Positions 17,086 through 26,012 of a stretch of DNA of 64,000 bases are shown here, piece by piece. The notes below the pieces were generated by a model. It made no database searches. It was not told the origin of the DNA and saw only the letters and a list, made by a program, of their open reading frames with translations. Within the stretch, counting starts at the first letter, position 1. Each line of letters opens with the position of its first letter. The position numbers and the translations under genes are program-made. This DNA is from Parapusillimonas sp013416435. Its GTDB lineage: Bacteria; Pseudomonadota; Gammaproteobacteria; Burkholderiales; Burkholderiaceae_B. Location: NCBI RefSeq assembly GCF_052180245.1, contig NZ_CP197474.1:1550001-1614000 (forward strand), read 5' to 3'.

Positions 17086-18471
17086 TCAAGAAGGCGTGTT
17101 CCCTTCGCCAAGATCCCAGTACAAGCCTGCCATCAAGCCCAGGCCTTCGCGCAGGATGGCCGGCGGCAAGTGTTCATTGGGCGCATGCTGCGAGCAGCCG
17201 GGGTACGAGTGGGGCACCCAGATCGTACGCAGTCCGAGCACGTCGGTGAAGATGTCGTTGGGCAAAGACCCGCCCAGGTTGGGCAGGACGGCCGGCTTTT
17301 TGCCGGTGCTGCGGGCAATGGAGGCCACTGCCCATTGCACCCAGGCGTCGTCCGGGTCGATGCGCGTCGCCTGGAACATGGTTTCCCGGGTGCTTTGGAT
17401 TTCGACCATGGGGAAGCCCTGGCGGTCCAGGTGACGGCGCAGCGCGGGCAGGATTTGTTCGGGGTCGATGCCCACCACGAAGCGCAACTGGCAGCGGGCC
17501 CAGGCGCGCGGCGGGATGGCGTTCACGGGCGTTTCGGGATTGCCGGTCTTGTAGGCCAGGACCTCGAAGGAGCACCAGCCGAATACGCGTTCGGCCGGGG
17601 ACAGGCCCGGTTCGCCCCACCAGGGTTCAACGGTTGGTCCGTCGGCGCCGCCGTCGACTTCGCAGTCGGCCAGTGCACGCCGCACCGAGTCCGGCAGCTG
17701 CTGGGGAACCCATTCATGGATGCGGATCTGGCCGGTGGCGGAAACAATGCTGGAAATGGCATGGGCGAGCTGTATGCCGGGATTGGAAATGAGGCCGCCC
17801 CAGTTCCCGGAGTGGTGGCCGCCATCGCGCGCCTGGATGACCAAGTCGAAATTGACGCTGCCGCGCGATCCCAGGAACACGGTAGGGCGCTCGGCGCGCA
17901 GCCGTGGGCCGTCCGAAGCGATGAGCAGATCGGCATTGAACAGGTCGCGGTGTTCTTCGCACAGTTCGCGCAAGCCGGCCGACCCGGTTTCCTCGCCCAT
18001 TTCGACCAGATACTTCGCATTGAAGCCCAGGCGCCCGCGGGTCTCGAGCACTGCGCGCATGGCATCCATGTTGACGGAGTGCTGGCCTTTGTTGTCGGCG
18101 ATTCCGCGCCCGTACCAGCAGCCATCGGAGTCGGCCAGCGACCAGGGGCCCACGCCGGGCTTCCATTCGCTTTCCAGTCCGCGGATCACGTCTCCATGGC
18201 CGTAGCCCAGTACGGTGGGCAGGGACGGGTCTTCTATTCTTTGGGCGAACAGGAAAGGCGCTTGTGCCTTGGGGTGAGTCAGGGTCTGGCATGTGAAACC
18301 CATGGCCTCGAAGGCGGGGCGGATCTCGTCATGCAGATAGTTTGCGAGCACGGGCGCGCGTTCCGGATTCTGGCTCTCCGTGGGAATGGCTATGCGTCGT
18401 GCAAGCGTTTGCTTGAACTGCCCCGAATCGAAGCACTCGTGTGCGTGGGCAATGGCTTGGTCGCGAGTCAT
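17086..18471 (-). CDS. M20-family metallopeptidase
   Basis: The 461-residue protein is of the dinuclear-zinc M20/M28 fold: His92-Gly-Asp94 (YGHGDV), Asp126 in WYGRGIADNKGQ, Glu160-Glu161 (MGEETGS), and a late histidine region PHSYPGCSQHAPNEH. It is the last gene of the five-gene peptide transporter operon and overlaps the ATPase gene upstream by ATGA, so it likely hydrolyses the imported peptide or N-acyl amino acid in the cytoplasm. ATG 18471 is chosen because of this coupling. Exact peptide unknown. Confidence 0.9.
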   Translation of the reverse strand: MTRDQAIAHAHECFDSGQFKQTLARRIAIPTESQNPERAPVLANYLHDEIRPAFEAMGFTCQTLTHPKAQAPFLFAQRIEDPSLPTVLGYGHGDVIRGLESEWKPGVGPWSLADSDGCWYGRGIADNKGQHSVNMDAMRAVLETRGRLGFNAKYLVEMGEETGSAGLRELCEEHRDLFNADLLIASDGPRLRAERPTVFLGSRGSVNFDLVIQARDGGHHSGNWGGLISNPGIQLAHAISSIVSATGQIRIHEWVPQQLPDSVRRALADCEVDGGADGPTVEPWWGEPGLSPAERVFGWCSFEVLAYKTGNPETPVNAIPPRAWARCQLRFVVGIDPEQILPALRRHLDRQGFPMVEIQSTRETMFQATRIDPDDAWVQWAVASIARSTGKKPAVLPNLGGSLPNDIFTDVLGLRTIWVPHSYPGCSQHAPNEHLPPAILREGLGLMAGLYWDLGEGNTPS

Positions 18472-19445
18472 GAAACAAGTCCTTCTTCTGCTTTGGATGA
18501 ATATAGATGGCATGCCACTTTGCCTTGCCCGTGAGTGTCCAGCTCGGGACGCAGGCTGGAGCAGTGAGGCAGGCGCTGAGGGCAGCGCGGATGGAATGTG
18601 CACCCGGAAGGCGGGTTGATGGGATCGGGAAAGGACAGGCCCAGCCCGGTGTCCGGTATGCCCAGGCCGGTCTCGGGCGTCAGTACCGAGTCGAGCAGGG
18701 CGCGCGTGTACGGATGTTCGGGACGGCCGAAGAGATCGGCGGCCTCTTTGAATTCCACCACGCGGCCCAAATACATGACGGCGACGTGGCTGGCGATGTG
18801 GTCGACCACCGCCAGGTTATGGCTGATGAAGACATAGGTCAGGTTGAACTCTTGTCGCAGATCCATCAATAGATTCAGAATCTGTGCCTGCACGGAAACG
18901 TCGAGTGCCGATGTGGGTTCATCGCAGACGACGATCTCCGGCTGCATGACCAGGGCGCGTGCGATGGCCACCCGCTGCCGCTGACCGCCCGACAACTGGC
19001 CCGGCGTGTTGTCCGCATAGCGCAGCGGCAGGCCCACGCGTTCCAGCATTTCACAGGCTTTCCGGCGCCGTTCGGCCGGTGTGCCGATGTTGTGGACATC
19101 CAGGGGGAAGCTCACGATGGAAGCAATGCTGCGGCGCGGATTGAGCGAGGAATAGGGGTCCTGGAAGATAGGTTGCACGCGTCGTGCAAGGTCGAGCCGG
19201 CTGATGCTGGAGATGTCCTGGCCTTCTATGGCGATGCTGCCCGAGCTCGGCGGCGTCAGGCCAAGCAGCATGCGGGCCAGTGTGGATTTGCCGCAGCCCG
19301 ATTCGCCCACGATGCCCAGGACGTCTCCGCGCTGGACTTGCAGGTCCACCCCGTTCACGGCATGCAGCGTTTGCTTGGCCTTGAACAGGCCGGCATTCAC
19401 GGTGAAGGAGCGGTACAGCTGCCGCGCTTCGATCAGTGCGCTCAT
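18468..19445 (-). CDS. Peptide ABC transporter ATP-binding protein, DppF/OppF type
   Basis: The 325-residue protein has Walker A GESGCGKST (Lys53), the Q-loop VQPIFQDPYSSLNPR typical of the OppF/DppF branch, LSGGQRQRVAIARAL, Walker B VVCDEPTSALD, and the C-terminal oligopeptide-transporter extension with cysteines (GCTFHPRCPQRLPHC). Those cysteines match the iron-sulfur-type motif of Opp ATPases. It pairs with the second ATPase encoded just upstream (ATGA overlap) to power peptide import. Start at ATG 19445. Confidence 0.94.
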   Translation of the reverse strand: MSALIEARQLYRSFTVNAGLFKAKQTLHAVNGVDLQVQRGDVLGIVGESGCGKSTLARMLLGLTPPSSGSIAIEGQDISSISRLDLARRVQPIFQDPYSSLNPRRSIASIVSFPLDVHNIGTPAERRRKACEMLERVGLPLRYADNTPGQLSGGQRQRVAIARALVMQPEIVVCDEPTSALDVSVQAQILNLLMDLRQEFNLTYVFISHNLAVVDHIASHVAVMYLGRVVEFKEAADLFGRPEHPYTRALLDSVLTPETGLGIPDTGLGLSFPDPINPPSGCTFHPRCPQRLPHCSSLRPELDTHGQGKVACHLYSSKAEEGLVS

Positions 19446-20437
19446 GCCGCCACCTCCATTTCGGTTCGGATGCACCGCCAGCTTTGCCCGTCGGCGTTAC
19501 TGTGCACGGGCACTGTTTGCTCACAGGCCGCTTCGGCGTAAGGGCAGCGTTCGCGGAAAGGACAGCCCTGAAGTTCGCCGATGAGAGACGGGACGACGCC
19601 GGGAATGGTGCCCAGCTTGCCTCCGTGGGGCGTCTGGCCGGGTATGGGAATACAGCTGAGCAGCCCTTGCGTGTAGGGATGGCGCGGATGCGCGAAAATG
19701 GCTTCGGCCGGCCCTTCTTCCATGATTTCGCCGGCATACATGATGGCGACCCGGTCGGCGATGCGGGCGACCACACCGAGATCGTGCGTGATCAGCACCA
19801 TTGCGATGCCCAGCTCCTGCTGCAGATCGGCAAGCAGCCGGAGGATCTGGGCCTGTATGGTGACGTCCAGCGCGGTGCTGGGTTCGTCGGCGATGAGGAG
19901 TTCGGGTCCGCACATCAGCGCCATGGCGATCATGACGCGCTGGCGCAGGCCGCCCGACAGTTGATGGGGGTACTGCCCGAGCCGCTGTCCGGCCGAGGCG
20001 ATGCCGACTTTCTCGAGGAGCTCGATGGCGCGCGCGCGCGCCTGCGCCGCCGACGCCTTGCGATGGTGGATGTAGTGCTCGGTGAGCTGCTCGCCTATCG
20101 TGTAGGCGGGGTTGAGCGCGGTCATGGGCTCCTGGAAGATCATGGCCATTTTGTCGCCGCGCAGGGCATTGATGCGCCCCTTCCTGGCGCCGCTGAGGTC
20201 TTCGCCCATGAAGCTCAGCTTCGTGCTGCTGCGCTTGGCCTGGCGTGGCAGCAAGCCCATGAGCGAAAGCGAGGTCATGGACTTTCCGCAACCGGATTCG
20301 CCCACCAGGCACAGCGTTTCGCCACGCCGCACCTGGAACGACACATTGCGCACAGCGTGCAGCACGCCGCGCTGTGTGCCGATGTCCACGTTCAGTCCCT
20401 GCACGTCGAGGACGATGTCTTGTTGATTCATGATCAT
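19442..20437 (-). CDS. Peptide ABC transporter ATP-binding protein, DppD/OppD type
   Basis: The 331-residue protein has Walker A GESGCGKSM, Q-loop MIFQEPMTALNP typical of DppD/OppD, LSGGLRQRVMIAMAL, Walker B LLIADEPSTALD, and the C-terminal motif GCPFRERCPYAEAAC. Its start ATG 20437 overlaps the permease stop by ATGA; MNQQ at 20431 is an alternative start two codons in. It is the partner ATPase of the gene downstream. Confidence 0.94.
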   Translation of the reverse strand: MIMNQQDIVLDVQGLNVDIGTQRGVLHAVRNVSFQVRRGETLCLVGESGCGKSMTSLSLMGLLPRQAKRSSTKLSFMGEDLSGARKGRINALRGDKMAMIFQEPMTALNPAYTIGEQLTEHYIHHRKASAAQARARAIELLEKVGIASAGQRLGQYPHQLSGGLRQRVMIAMALMCGPELLIADEPSTALDVTIQAQILRLLADLQQELGIAMVLITHDLGVVARIADRVAIMYAGEIMEEGPAEAIFAHPRHPYTQGLLSCIPIPGQTPHGGKLGTIPGVVPSLIGELQGCPFRERCPYAEAACEQTVPVHSNADGQSWRCIRTEMEVAA

Positions 20438-21330
20438 GCCCTCTCGTCCGGTGTCAGCAGTTGGTGCAGGCCGTCGCCCGCCAGATTGATGGCGAAGATC
20501 AGCAGCGCGAGCGCCGTGCCTGGAATCGCGATCAGCCAGAAGGAAAAGAACATGTACGCCTTGGCTTCGGAGATCATCAGGCCCCAGGAGGGCAGCGGCG
20601 GCTGCACGCCCAGCCCGAGGAAGGACAGCGCGGCCTCGAGCAGGATGGCGCTGGCCGCTTCGAGCGTGGCGATTACGATCAGGTGAGGCACGACGTTGGG
20701 CAGGACTTCGGTCAGTACGATGCGTGCGGTCGATGCCCCCGCCGACTGCGCGGCGGCGATGTATTCCAGGGATCGTACCTGTTGCGTCGCGCTGCGCATG
20801 ACGACGGCGAAGCGGTCCCATTTCAGCAGGCCCAGCACCAGGATAACGACGGTCAGCGAGCCGCCCACGATGGCCACCGTGGCCAGCGCCACCAGTATGA
20901 CGGGCATGGACAGGCGCGTGGTGACCAGGAAGGAAACGAACATGTCGGTCTTGCCGCCGAAGTAGCCGGCCAGCAGGCCCATGGTGGTGCCGATGAAGCC
21001 CGAAATGAGCGCCACGCTGAGACCGATCAGCAAAGAGATGCGCGCGCCGTAGAACAGGCGGGACAGGTAGTCGCGACCCAACTGGTCGGTGCCCAACGGA
21101 TGCAGCCACGAGCCTTTTTCGTACCAGACGGGCGGCACCGTGCGGTTGGCCAGATTCTGCGTATAGGGATCATGGGGAGAAATCCAGGGCGCCAGCAGGG
21201 CGATCAGGACGATCAGCAGCAACAGGCCGCCGCCGAACGCCAGCGCCTTGTTCTGGCCCAGGCGCCGCCATGCGGAGCGCCGCCGGCCGGCGCCGGCGGC
21301 GGAGGAAGGAAGAGTGGTTGATATAGCCAT
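20434..21330 (-). CDS. Peptide ABC transporter permease, DppC type
   Basis: The 298-residue membrane protein has the OppC N-terminal domain with the first TM at about residues 31-49, HPLGTDQLGRDYLSRLFYGARISL (the DppC signature), and five further membrane segments. The EAA-loop-like sequence EYIAAAQSAGASTARI contacts the ATPases. It lies 3 bases after the DppB-type gene stop and overlaps the DppD-type gene. Confidence 0.94.
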   Translation of the reverse strand: MAISTTLPSSAAGAGRRRSAWRRLGQNKALAFGGGLLLLIVLIALLAPWISPHDPYTQNLANRTVPPVWYEKGSWLHPLGTDQLGRDYLSRLFYGARISLLIGLSVALISGFIGTTMGLLAGYFGGKTDMFVSFLVTTRLSMPVILVALATVAIVGGSLTVVILVLGLLKWDRFAVVMRSATQQVRSLEYIAAAQSAGASTARIVLTEVLPNVVPHLIVIATLEAASAILLEAALSFLGLGVQPPLPSWGLMISEAKAYMFFSFWLIAIPGTALALLIFAINLAGDGLHQLLTPDERA

Positions 21331-21333
21331 AAA

Positions 21334-22251
21334 TCAGGATACTCGTATGCGGGGGTCCAGCCAGGCGTTGGCGATATCGGAGGCCAGCGTCAACAGCACG
21401 TAGATGACGGAGAGCAGCAGCACGATGGTCTGCATGACGGGATAGTCTTTGAACGTGATGCTTTGATAGGCAAGATAGCCCAGGCCGTCCAGCGCGAAGA
21501 TGGTTTCGATGACGACGGAGCCGCCCAGCAGATAGCCCAGCTGGACGGCGGCCAGCGCCACCACCGGAACAATGGCGTTGCGCAGCGCATGCTTGAACAC
21601 CACGCTGCGCACCGGCAGGCCTTTGGCACGGGCGGTGCGTATGTAGTCGGCGCCGAGCACCTCGATCATGCCGGCGCGGATCAGGCGCATGAACGCCGGG
21701 GCGACGTAATAGCCCAGGGCGATGGAAGGCATGACGAAGTGCTGCCAGGTGCCGCTGCCCGATACGGGCAGGAGCCGCCATGAGATGGACAGCAGCATGA
21801 TGAGCAGCAGGGCGAAGAAGAAGTTCGGGAGCGCCTGGCCCAGCACCGCGATCGCCAGGCAGAGGCGGTCGATCCAGCTGTTCTTGTAGATGGCCGCGAG
21901 CACCCCCAGCGGAATGGAGACGGCCAAGGCGACGCCCAGGGCACAGACACCCAGCATCAGCGTAGTGCCGAGCTTGTCGAGGATCAGTCCGCCGACATCG
22001 GTCTTGAAGTACACCGACGTGCCGAAATTCCCTTGCAGCAGATTCCAGAGCCAGTCGGCATACTGGACGGCGATGGGGCGGTCCAGGCCGTATGCCTGGC
22101 GTATCATTTCTATGTCTGCCTGGCGGGCGCCTTCGCCCGCCAGCGCAATAGCGGGGTCACCCGACAAGTGCAGCAATAAGTAAGCAATGATGGAGACGGT
22201 AAGCGCCACCAACAGAGCCAGACCAATGCGCTTCAGCATGTACATCAGCAT
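21334..22251 (-). CDS. Peptide ABC transporter permease, DppB type
   Basis: The 305-residue membrane protein begins with a TM followed by the DppB N-terminal domain (GDPAIALAGEGARQADIEMIRQAYGLD-type region) and ends with DIANAWLDPRIRVS, the family C-terminus. ADYIRTARAKGLP is the EAA-like ATPase-contact loop. It forms the heterodimeric channel with the DppC-type partner. ATG 22251 is used; ATG 22239 (MLKRIG) is an equally plausible start. Confidence 0.94.
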   Translation of the reverse strand: MLMYMLKRIGLALLVALTVSIIAYLLLHLSGDPAIALAGEGARQADIEMIRQAYGLDRPIAVQYADWLWNLLQGNFGTSVYFKTDVGGLILDKLGTTLMLGVCALGVALAVSIPLGVLAAIYKNSWIDRLCLAIAVLGQALPNFFFALLLIMLLSISWRLLPVSGSGTWQHFVMPSIALGYYVAPAFMRLIRAGMIEVLGADYIRTARAKGLPVRSVVFKHALRNAIVPVVALAAVQLGYLLGGSVVIETIFALDGLGYLAYQSITFKDYPVMQTIVLLLSVIYVLLTLASDIANAWLDPRIRVS

Positions 22252-22293
22252 TGAGCGTGCCTCTTTGGTTCACTGGTAAACAGAGCTACGGCG

Positions 22294-22337
22294 GCGCGCA
22301 TCGCGGGGCGGACCGCCCGCGACGCGCGCGCTTTTTT
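22294..22337. other. GC-rich hairpin between the binding-protein and permease genes
   Basis: GCGCGCATCGCGGG and CCCGCGACGCGCGC can pair into a 13-14-base stem in the 84-base gap downstream of the binding-protein stop. Such hairpins often protect the upstream mRNA so the binding protein is made in excess over permeases. The T-run is on the plus-strand side, so it would not act as an intrinsic terminator for this operon. Confidence 0.5.
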
Positions 22338-23898
22338 ACTTCCAGCTCATTTCCCAGAAGCGGACGAGTTCGTCGGGGTAAGGCTTGAACGAGACCTCTC
22401 CGCTTGCCACGTAATACACCGGCAGCGACCACAGCGGCACGGCGTAGGCGCGTTCCGCGATCAGGTTCAGCGCCTTCTTGTAGGCTTCCTTGCGTTGGGC
22501 CTCGTCGATGGTGCGGTCGCCCTTGTCGAGCAGGCCGCGAACTTCGGCGTCGCGGGTGATGTCGTCATTGCCGAAGCCGAAGTACACCGGCGTGGACGCC
22601 GAGACGTCGTTGACCAGGTTGGAACCCCAGGTCTGGTGGGTCAGGGCGGCCTTGTTGGCGCGGATCATGTCGCGCATGGCGGCATACTGCAGGAAGTTGA
22701 GCTTGGGCTTGATGCCGACCGCCTGCAGATAATTGATGATGGCTTCAGTCTGGTTGCGCTCGCGGTAAGCGACCAGGTCGACGTCGAAGCCGTTTGGATA
22801 GCCGGCCTCGGCAAGCAGCTTCTTGGCCTTGGCGGGGTCGTACTCGTAAACGGTTGCGCCCTCGTGCGTGCAGCCCACCTGCGAAGGCGTGCAGATGGTT
22901 TGCAGGATCTCTGCGCCGTCGCCCACGATGTTCTTGATGATGGACTCGCGGTCGATGGCGTGGTTGATGGCTTTGCGCACACGCTCATCCTTGAGCTGGG
23001 GCGCCGGGCTGCCGTCGAGGATGTTGATCTGCATGAACGCGATGCGCATCGTATTGCCGCTGACGACCTGCAGATTGGGCATGGACTTCAGTTGCTCGGC
23101 CTGATCCTTGGGCACGTGCATGATGAAATCCTGGCCGCCCGAGATCACCTCGGCCATCTGGGTCTGACGGTCGGGGATGAAGCGTATCTGGACCTTGCCG
23201 ATGGTGGGCTGGCGTTTTGGCGAGTCCTTGAAGTAGTCGGCGTTGCGCTCCAGGGTGATCGATTTGCCGGGCACGTATTCCGAGACCTTGTAGGGTCCCG
23301 TGCCGACCGGCTTGGCGTTCATGCCTTGGGGACCGACTTCCTTGTAGTACTTGGCCGGATGGATGGCGACCGTGGTCGACAGGTATTCCTTCGCGCCGGG
23401 GAAGGGCTCTTTGCTGATGACGCGCACCTTGTACTTGTCGAGCTTTTCAACCTTGTCGATCCAGCGCACGTTCTGTTGCGTGGTCGCCTTGTTGGCCGGG
23501 TCGGCGACATAGGTCAATGTATAGACGACGGAGTCGGCGTCGAATTCTTCGCCATTGTGGAATTTCACGCCTTCGCGCAGTTCGAATTCCAGGGTGCGGT
23601 CGTCGATCTGCTTCCAGCTCTTTGCCAGCTGGCCGACGTACTCGTTGGTGAGCGGATCGCGGTACAGCAGGGTGTCCCATACGTTGGCCGCGATGATCAC
23701 GCCGATGCGCACGTTGTTGAAATACGGATCCACGCTTTCGGGCGCCTGGTCGTATGCCATGCGCAGCGTGTCGGATTTTTTATCGGCGAGGGCGAGGCCG
23801 CTTGTGCCCAGCAGCCCGGCTGCCAGCAGGCAGGCTGCGATGCCCCGGCCGGCTTTCTTGAACGATGGCGCTGATCGCGACGATTTCTTGAACTCCAT
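22336..23898 (-). CDS. Periplasmic peptide-binding protein of the DppA/OppA family
   Basis: The 520-residue family-5 extracellular solute-binding protein has a Sec signal peptide with a long basic N-region (hydrophobic core IAACLLAAGLLG, cleavage near ALA-DKK, residue 38). It contains YDQAPESVDPYFNN, LAKSWKQIDDRTLEFELREG-type and RKAINHAIDRESII segments of SBP_bac_5. It delivers its ligand to the permease pair encoded downstream. ATG 23898 follows AAGGAGAAG, a strong ribosome site. Ligand unknown; linked peptidase and serine-hydrolase genes suggest a peptide or amide. Confidence 0.94.
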   Translation of the reverse strand: MEFKKSSRSAPSFKKAGRGIAACLLAAGLLGTSGLALADKKSDTLRMAYDQAPESVDPYFNNVRIGVIIAANVWDTLLYRDPLTNEYVGQLAKSWKQIDDRTLEFELREGVKFHNGEEFDADSVVYTLTYVADPANKATTQQNVRWIDKVEKLDKYKVRVISKEPFPGAKEYLSTTVAIHPAKYYKEVGPQGMNAKPVGTGPYKVSEYVPGKSITLERNADYFKDSPKRQPTIGKVQIRFIPDRQTQMAEVISGGQDFIMHVPKDQAEQLKSMPNLQVVSGNTMRIAFMQINILDGSPAPQLKDERVRKAINHAIDRESIIKNIVGDGAEILQTICTPSQVGCTHEGATVYEYDPAKAKKLLAEAGYPNGFDVDLVAYRERNQTEAIINYLQAVGIKPKLNFLQYAAMRDMIRANKAALTHQTWGSNLVNDVSASTPVYFGFGNDDITRDAEVRGLLDKGDRTIDEAQRKEAYKKALNLIAERAYAVPLWSLPVYYVASGEVSFKPYPDELVRFWEMSWK

Positions 23899-24022
23899 AT
23901 GTCTTCTCCTTGATCGGGTGGTCTTGCCATGAGCATTGTGTGATCGATCTGTGTCTGCGGTCAAACCTTCAAAAGGCTTGCGCATGCTCTTCAGGCTGCT
24001 TATTATGGTTCGAAATTGGTAT

Positions 24023-24064
24023 TTTGTATACAAATAGAATCCATTAATTTTTCATTTATGAAAA
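24023..24064. promoter_or_regulatory. Two operator-like palindromes between the peptide operon and the serine hydrolase gene
   Basis: TTTGTATACAAA (24023-24034) is a perfect 12-base palindrome of the kind bound by GntR/FadR-family repressors, and TTTTCAT-TT-ATGAAAA (24049-24064) is a second perfect palindrome just before the serine hydrolase gene. The surrounding 80 bases are AT-rich compared with the rest of the window. No regulator gene is adjacent. Confidence 0.55.
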
Positions 24065-24083
24065 TACTCGGGAGCAAGATCTG

Positions 24084-25142
24084 ATGCAAAGCAATGCGGC
24101 ATTCCAGGAGGCGGTGCAGTTCGCCATCGATCACGAAAGCACGTGGGACCGCGAGGTCAGCGGCGTGTGGGGCGTGCACTTGCAGGATCCGCCGCCCTGG
24201 AACCGCCTTTTCGGCCCGGTGCATGACCGCGGGCCAGTAAGCGGCACGGTGCTGGTCGACGGCAAGACGGTGGCTTCATGGGGGGAACCCAAGCGGTCCG
24301 ATCTTACGTTCAGCGTGGCCAAGACTTACCTCGCTTTGCTGGCTGGGGTCGCGCACGACCGCGGCCTGCTGCCCGATGTGAACGAGCCGGTGGGCAAGCG
24401 GGTGCCCGGCATCGGTTTCGACAGCGGCAACAATGCGCTGGTCACGTGGGAGCATCTGCTGCAGCAGACCAGCGAATGGGAAGGCGAGCTGTTCGGCATT
24501 CCCGACCAGGCGGACCGCTATCGCGCGGTCACGTTCGGCAAGGCGCCGGACGGCCGCAAAGGCGATGCGCGACCGCTGCAGAAGCCGGGCACCTATTGGG
24601 AATACAACGACGTGCGCATCAACCAGTTGTCGCTGGCTCTCCTGCACCTGTTCCAGCGGCCTTTGCCTGAAGTCTTCGGCGAATCCATCATGGGGCCGGT
24701 CGGCGCCGGCAATCCCTGGCAATGGGTAGGCTATGACAACGCGTGGGTGGAGGTGGCGGGCCGCAGGGTGCAATCGGTGCCCGGCGGCACGCACTGGGGC
24801 GGCGGGCTGTCCATCAGCGCCGAAGACCAGGCCAAGGTAGGGCAGATGATGCTCAACGAAGGCCGGGTCGGAGATACGCAAGTGATTTCGCGGGAATGGA
24901 TCCAGCGCATGCAGCAGCCTTGCGATCTGGCGCCCTATTACGGTTACCTGATCTGGCTGAATCACCAGCGCAAAGTATTTCCCAGCGTACCGGAGTCCAG
25001 TTACTTTGCGATCGGGGCAGGCAGCTCGTTCACCTGGATAGAACCCGAACGACGCATGGTCGCCATCGTCCGCTGGCTCAATTCCGAATACGCGGACGGC
25101 CTGTTCGGGCGGATCCTCAAGGCGGTCGATTCGCTGGATTAA
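24084..25142 (+). CDS. Serine hydrolase of the beta-lactamase / penicillin-binding-protein fold
   Basis: The 352-residue protein has the S-x-x-K motif Ser77-Val-Ala-Lys80 (TFSVAKTYLAL), a tyrosine motif around Tyr174 (YWEYNDVRIN) and a C-terminal-box-like HWGGG at residues 236-240. It has no signal peptide, so it is cytoplasmic. Relatives include esterases, D-aminopeptidases and 6-aminohexanoate-dimer hydrolase rather than true beta-lactamases. It is divergent from the peptide transporter/M20 operon and shares its regulatory region, so it may hydrolyse the imported amide or peptide. Clear GGAG ribosome site before ATG 24084. Confidence 0.88.
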   Translation: MQSNAAFQEAVQFAIDHESTWDREVSGVWGVHLQDPPPWNRLFGPVHDRGPVSGTVLVDGKTVASWGEPKRSDLTFSVAKTYLALLAGVAHDRGLLPDVNEPVGKRVPGIGFDSGNNALVTWEHLLQQTSEWEGELFGIPDQADRYRAVTFGKAPDGRKGDARPLQKPGTYWEYNDVRINQLSLALLHLFQRPLPEVFGESIMGPVGAGNPWQWVGYDNAWVEVAGRRVQSVPGGTHWGGGLSISAEDQAKVGQMMLNEGRVGDTQVISREWIQRMQQPCDLAPYYGYLIWLNHQRKVFPSVPESSYFAIGAGSSFTWIEPERRMVAIVRWLNSEYADGLFGRILKAVDSLD

Positions 25143-25161
25143 GCGAAGGGCATGGGGTCAT

Positions 25162-25236
25162 GGGGTCAGACCCCGTACGGGGTCTGACCCCTCGAAACGC
25201 GTGGCAAGGGGTCAGACCCTGTACGGGTCTGACCCC
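25162..25236. repeat. Two 30-base palindromes between convergent genes
   Basis: Copies at 25162-25191 (perfect) and 25208-25236 (29 bases; arms of 12 remain perfectly complementary). They lie between the serine hydrolase stop and the convergent unknown gene ending at 25249. Confidence 0.93.
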
Positions 25237-25248
25237 ACCACCAACCCT

Positions 25249-25854
25249 TCAAAACTGGAAGTTTTCCTTGATGACCTGCTCGAAGGCGTCTTCCGCGGAC
25301 ACGCCTGCCCGCATCAGGGCGCTGATGTCTTGCGAATACTTTGTGATGCCGTCCGGGAAGGCATCGCGGTTGGCCTTGTAATAGGCGTATTTTTCACGCT
25401 CTATCGTGTCCACGTCGGCAACCGGGGGCGGGGCGACGCTGCGGCGCAGGCTGACGCCGGTCAGGCGTTCCAGGTCGGTGAGATCGGTATCGTCGGCATC
25501 GCCGGCGGCGCTGGCCACACGGCGGATGGTGCCGCTGCGGTTCGCACGGCTACTGCGGGCCGGCTTGCCGTTGTCGATCATGGCGGCCTTGATGGTGTCC
25601 AGCGAATAGATGGTGGTCAGCTGGTCGCTGACATCGCCGTTTTCATTCAGGCGCAGGATCAGGTGCCTGTCGTCGAATGCCATTTTCCGGTTCGTGGGAT
25701 TGATGACCTGGTAATTGGGACGTGCGGCTTTGGTGGGGAGTTCGAACTGGACTCGGTCGCCATAGGACTGCATCTTTTCCAGGACTTCTTTCAGGAAGTC
25801 CGGAGAAAGGGAATCCAGGTCGCCATTCCAGCGTTTGCTTCGTTTCGTAGTCAA
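25249..25854 (-). CDS. Unrecognised 201-residue protein
   Basis: No family recognised. The protein is hydrophilic, without signal peptide or membrane segment. An N-terminal part (residues 1-90) contains SPDFLKEVLEKMQSYGDRV and INPTNRKMAFDDRHLILRL; a low-complexity middle (residues 95-145) is rich in Arg/Ser then Asp; the C-terminus (SQDISALMRAGVSAEDAFEQVI) looks helical. Codon composition matches its neighbours and the frame is open with no good competitor, so it is probably real. The start assigned here is TTG at 25854, with no strong ribosome site; a start further in is possible. It lies downstream of the ferric-type transporter terminator, so it has its own promoter. Confidence 0.6.
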   Translation of the reverse strand: MTTKRSKRWNGDLDSLSPDFLKEVLEKMQSYGDRVQFELPTKAARPNYQVINPTNRKMAFDDRHLILRLNENGDVSDQLTTIYSLDTIKAAMIDNGKPARSSRANRSGTIRRVASAAGDADDTDLTDLERLTGVSLRRSVAPPPVADVDTIEREKYAYYKANRDAFPDGITKYSQDISALMRAGVSAEDAFEQVIKENFQF

Positions 25855-25944
25855 AATGCGTGTGTTCCGATGGTAGTGCTTGAATCCGGCGCCCTGCGGT
25901 GGCGGGCGCGCCGACAGGCAGAATTGTACGCGTGAAGATTCCTT

Positions 25945-25975
25945 AAAAAAAAGCCCGTTTTCAAAAAAACGGGCT
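25945..25975 (-). terminator. Rho-independent terminator of the ferric-type ABC operon
   Basis: AGCCCGTTTT pairs with AAAACGGGCT around a short A-rich loop, and on the minus strand a run of eight T follows. It lies 38 bases beyond the binding-protein stop codon at 26013. Confidence 0.85.
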
Positions 25976-26012
25976 GGAGTGTTGCAAGAATGTGATGCGC
26001 GGCGGAATGCGT

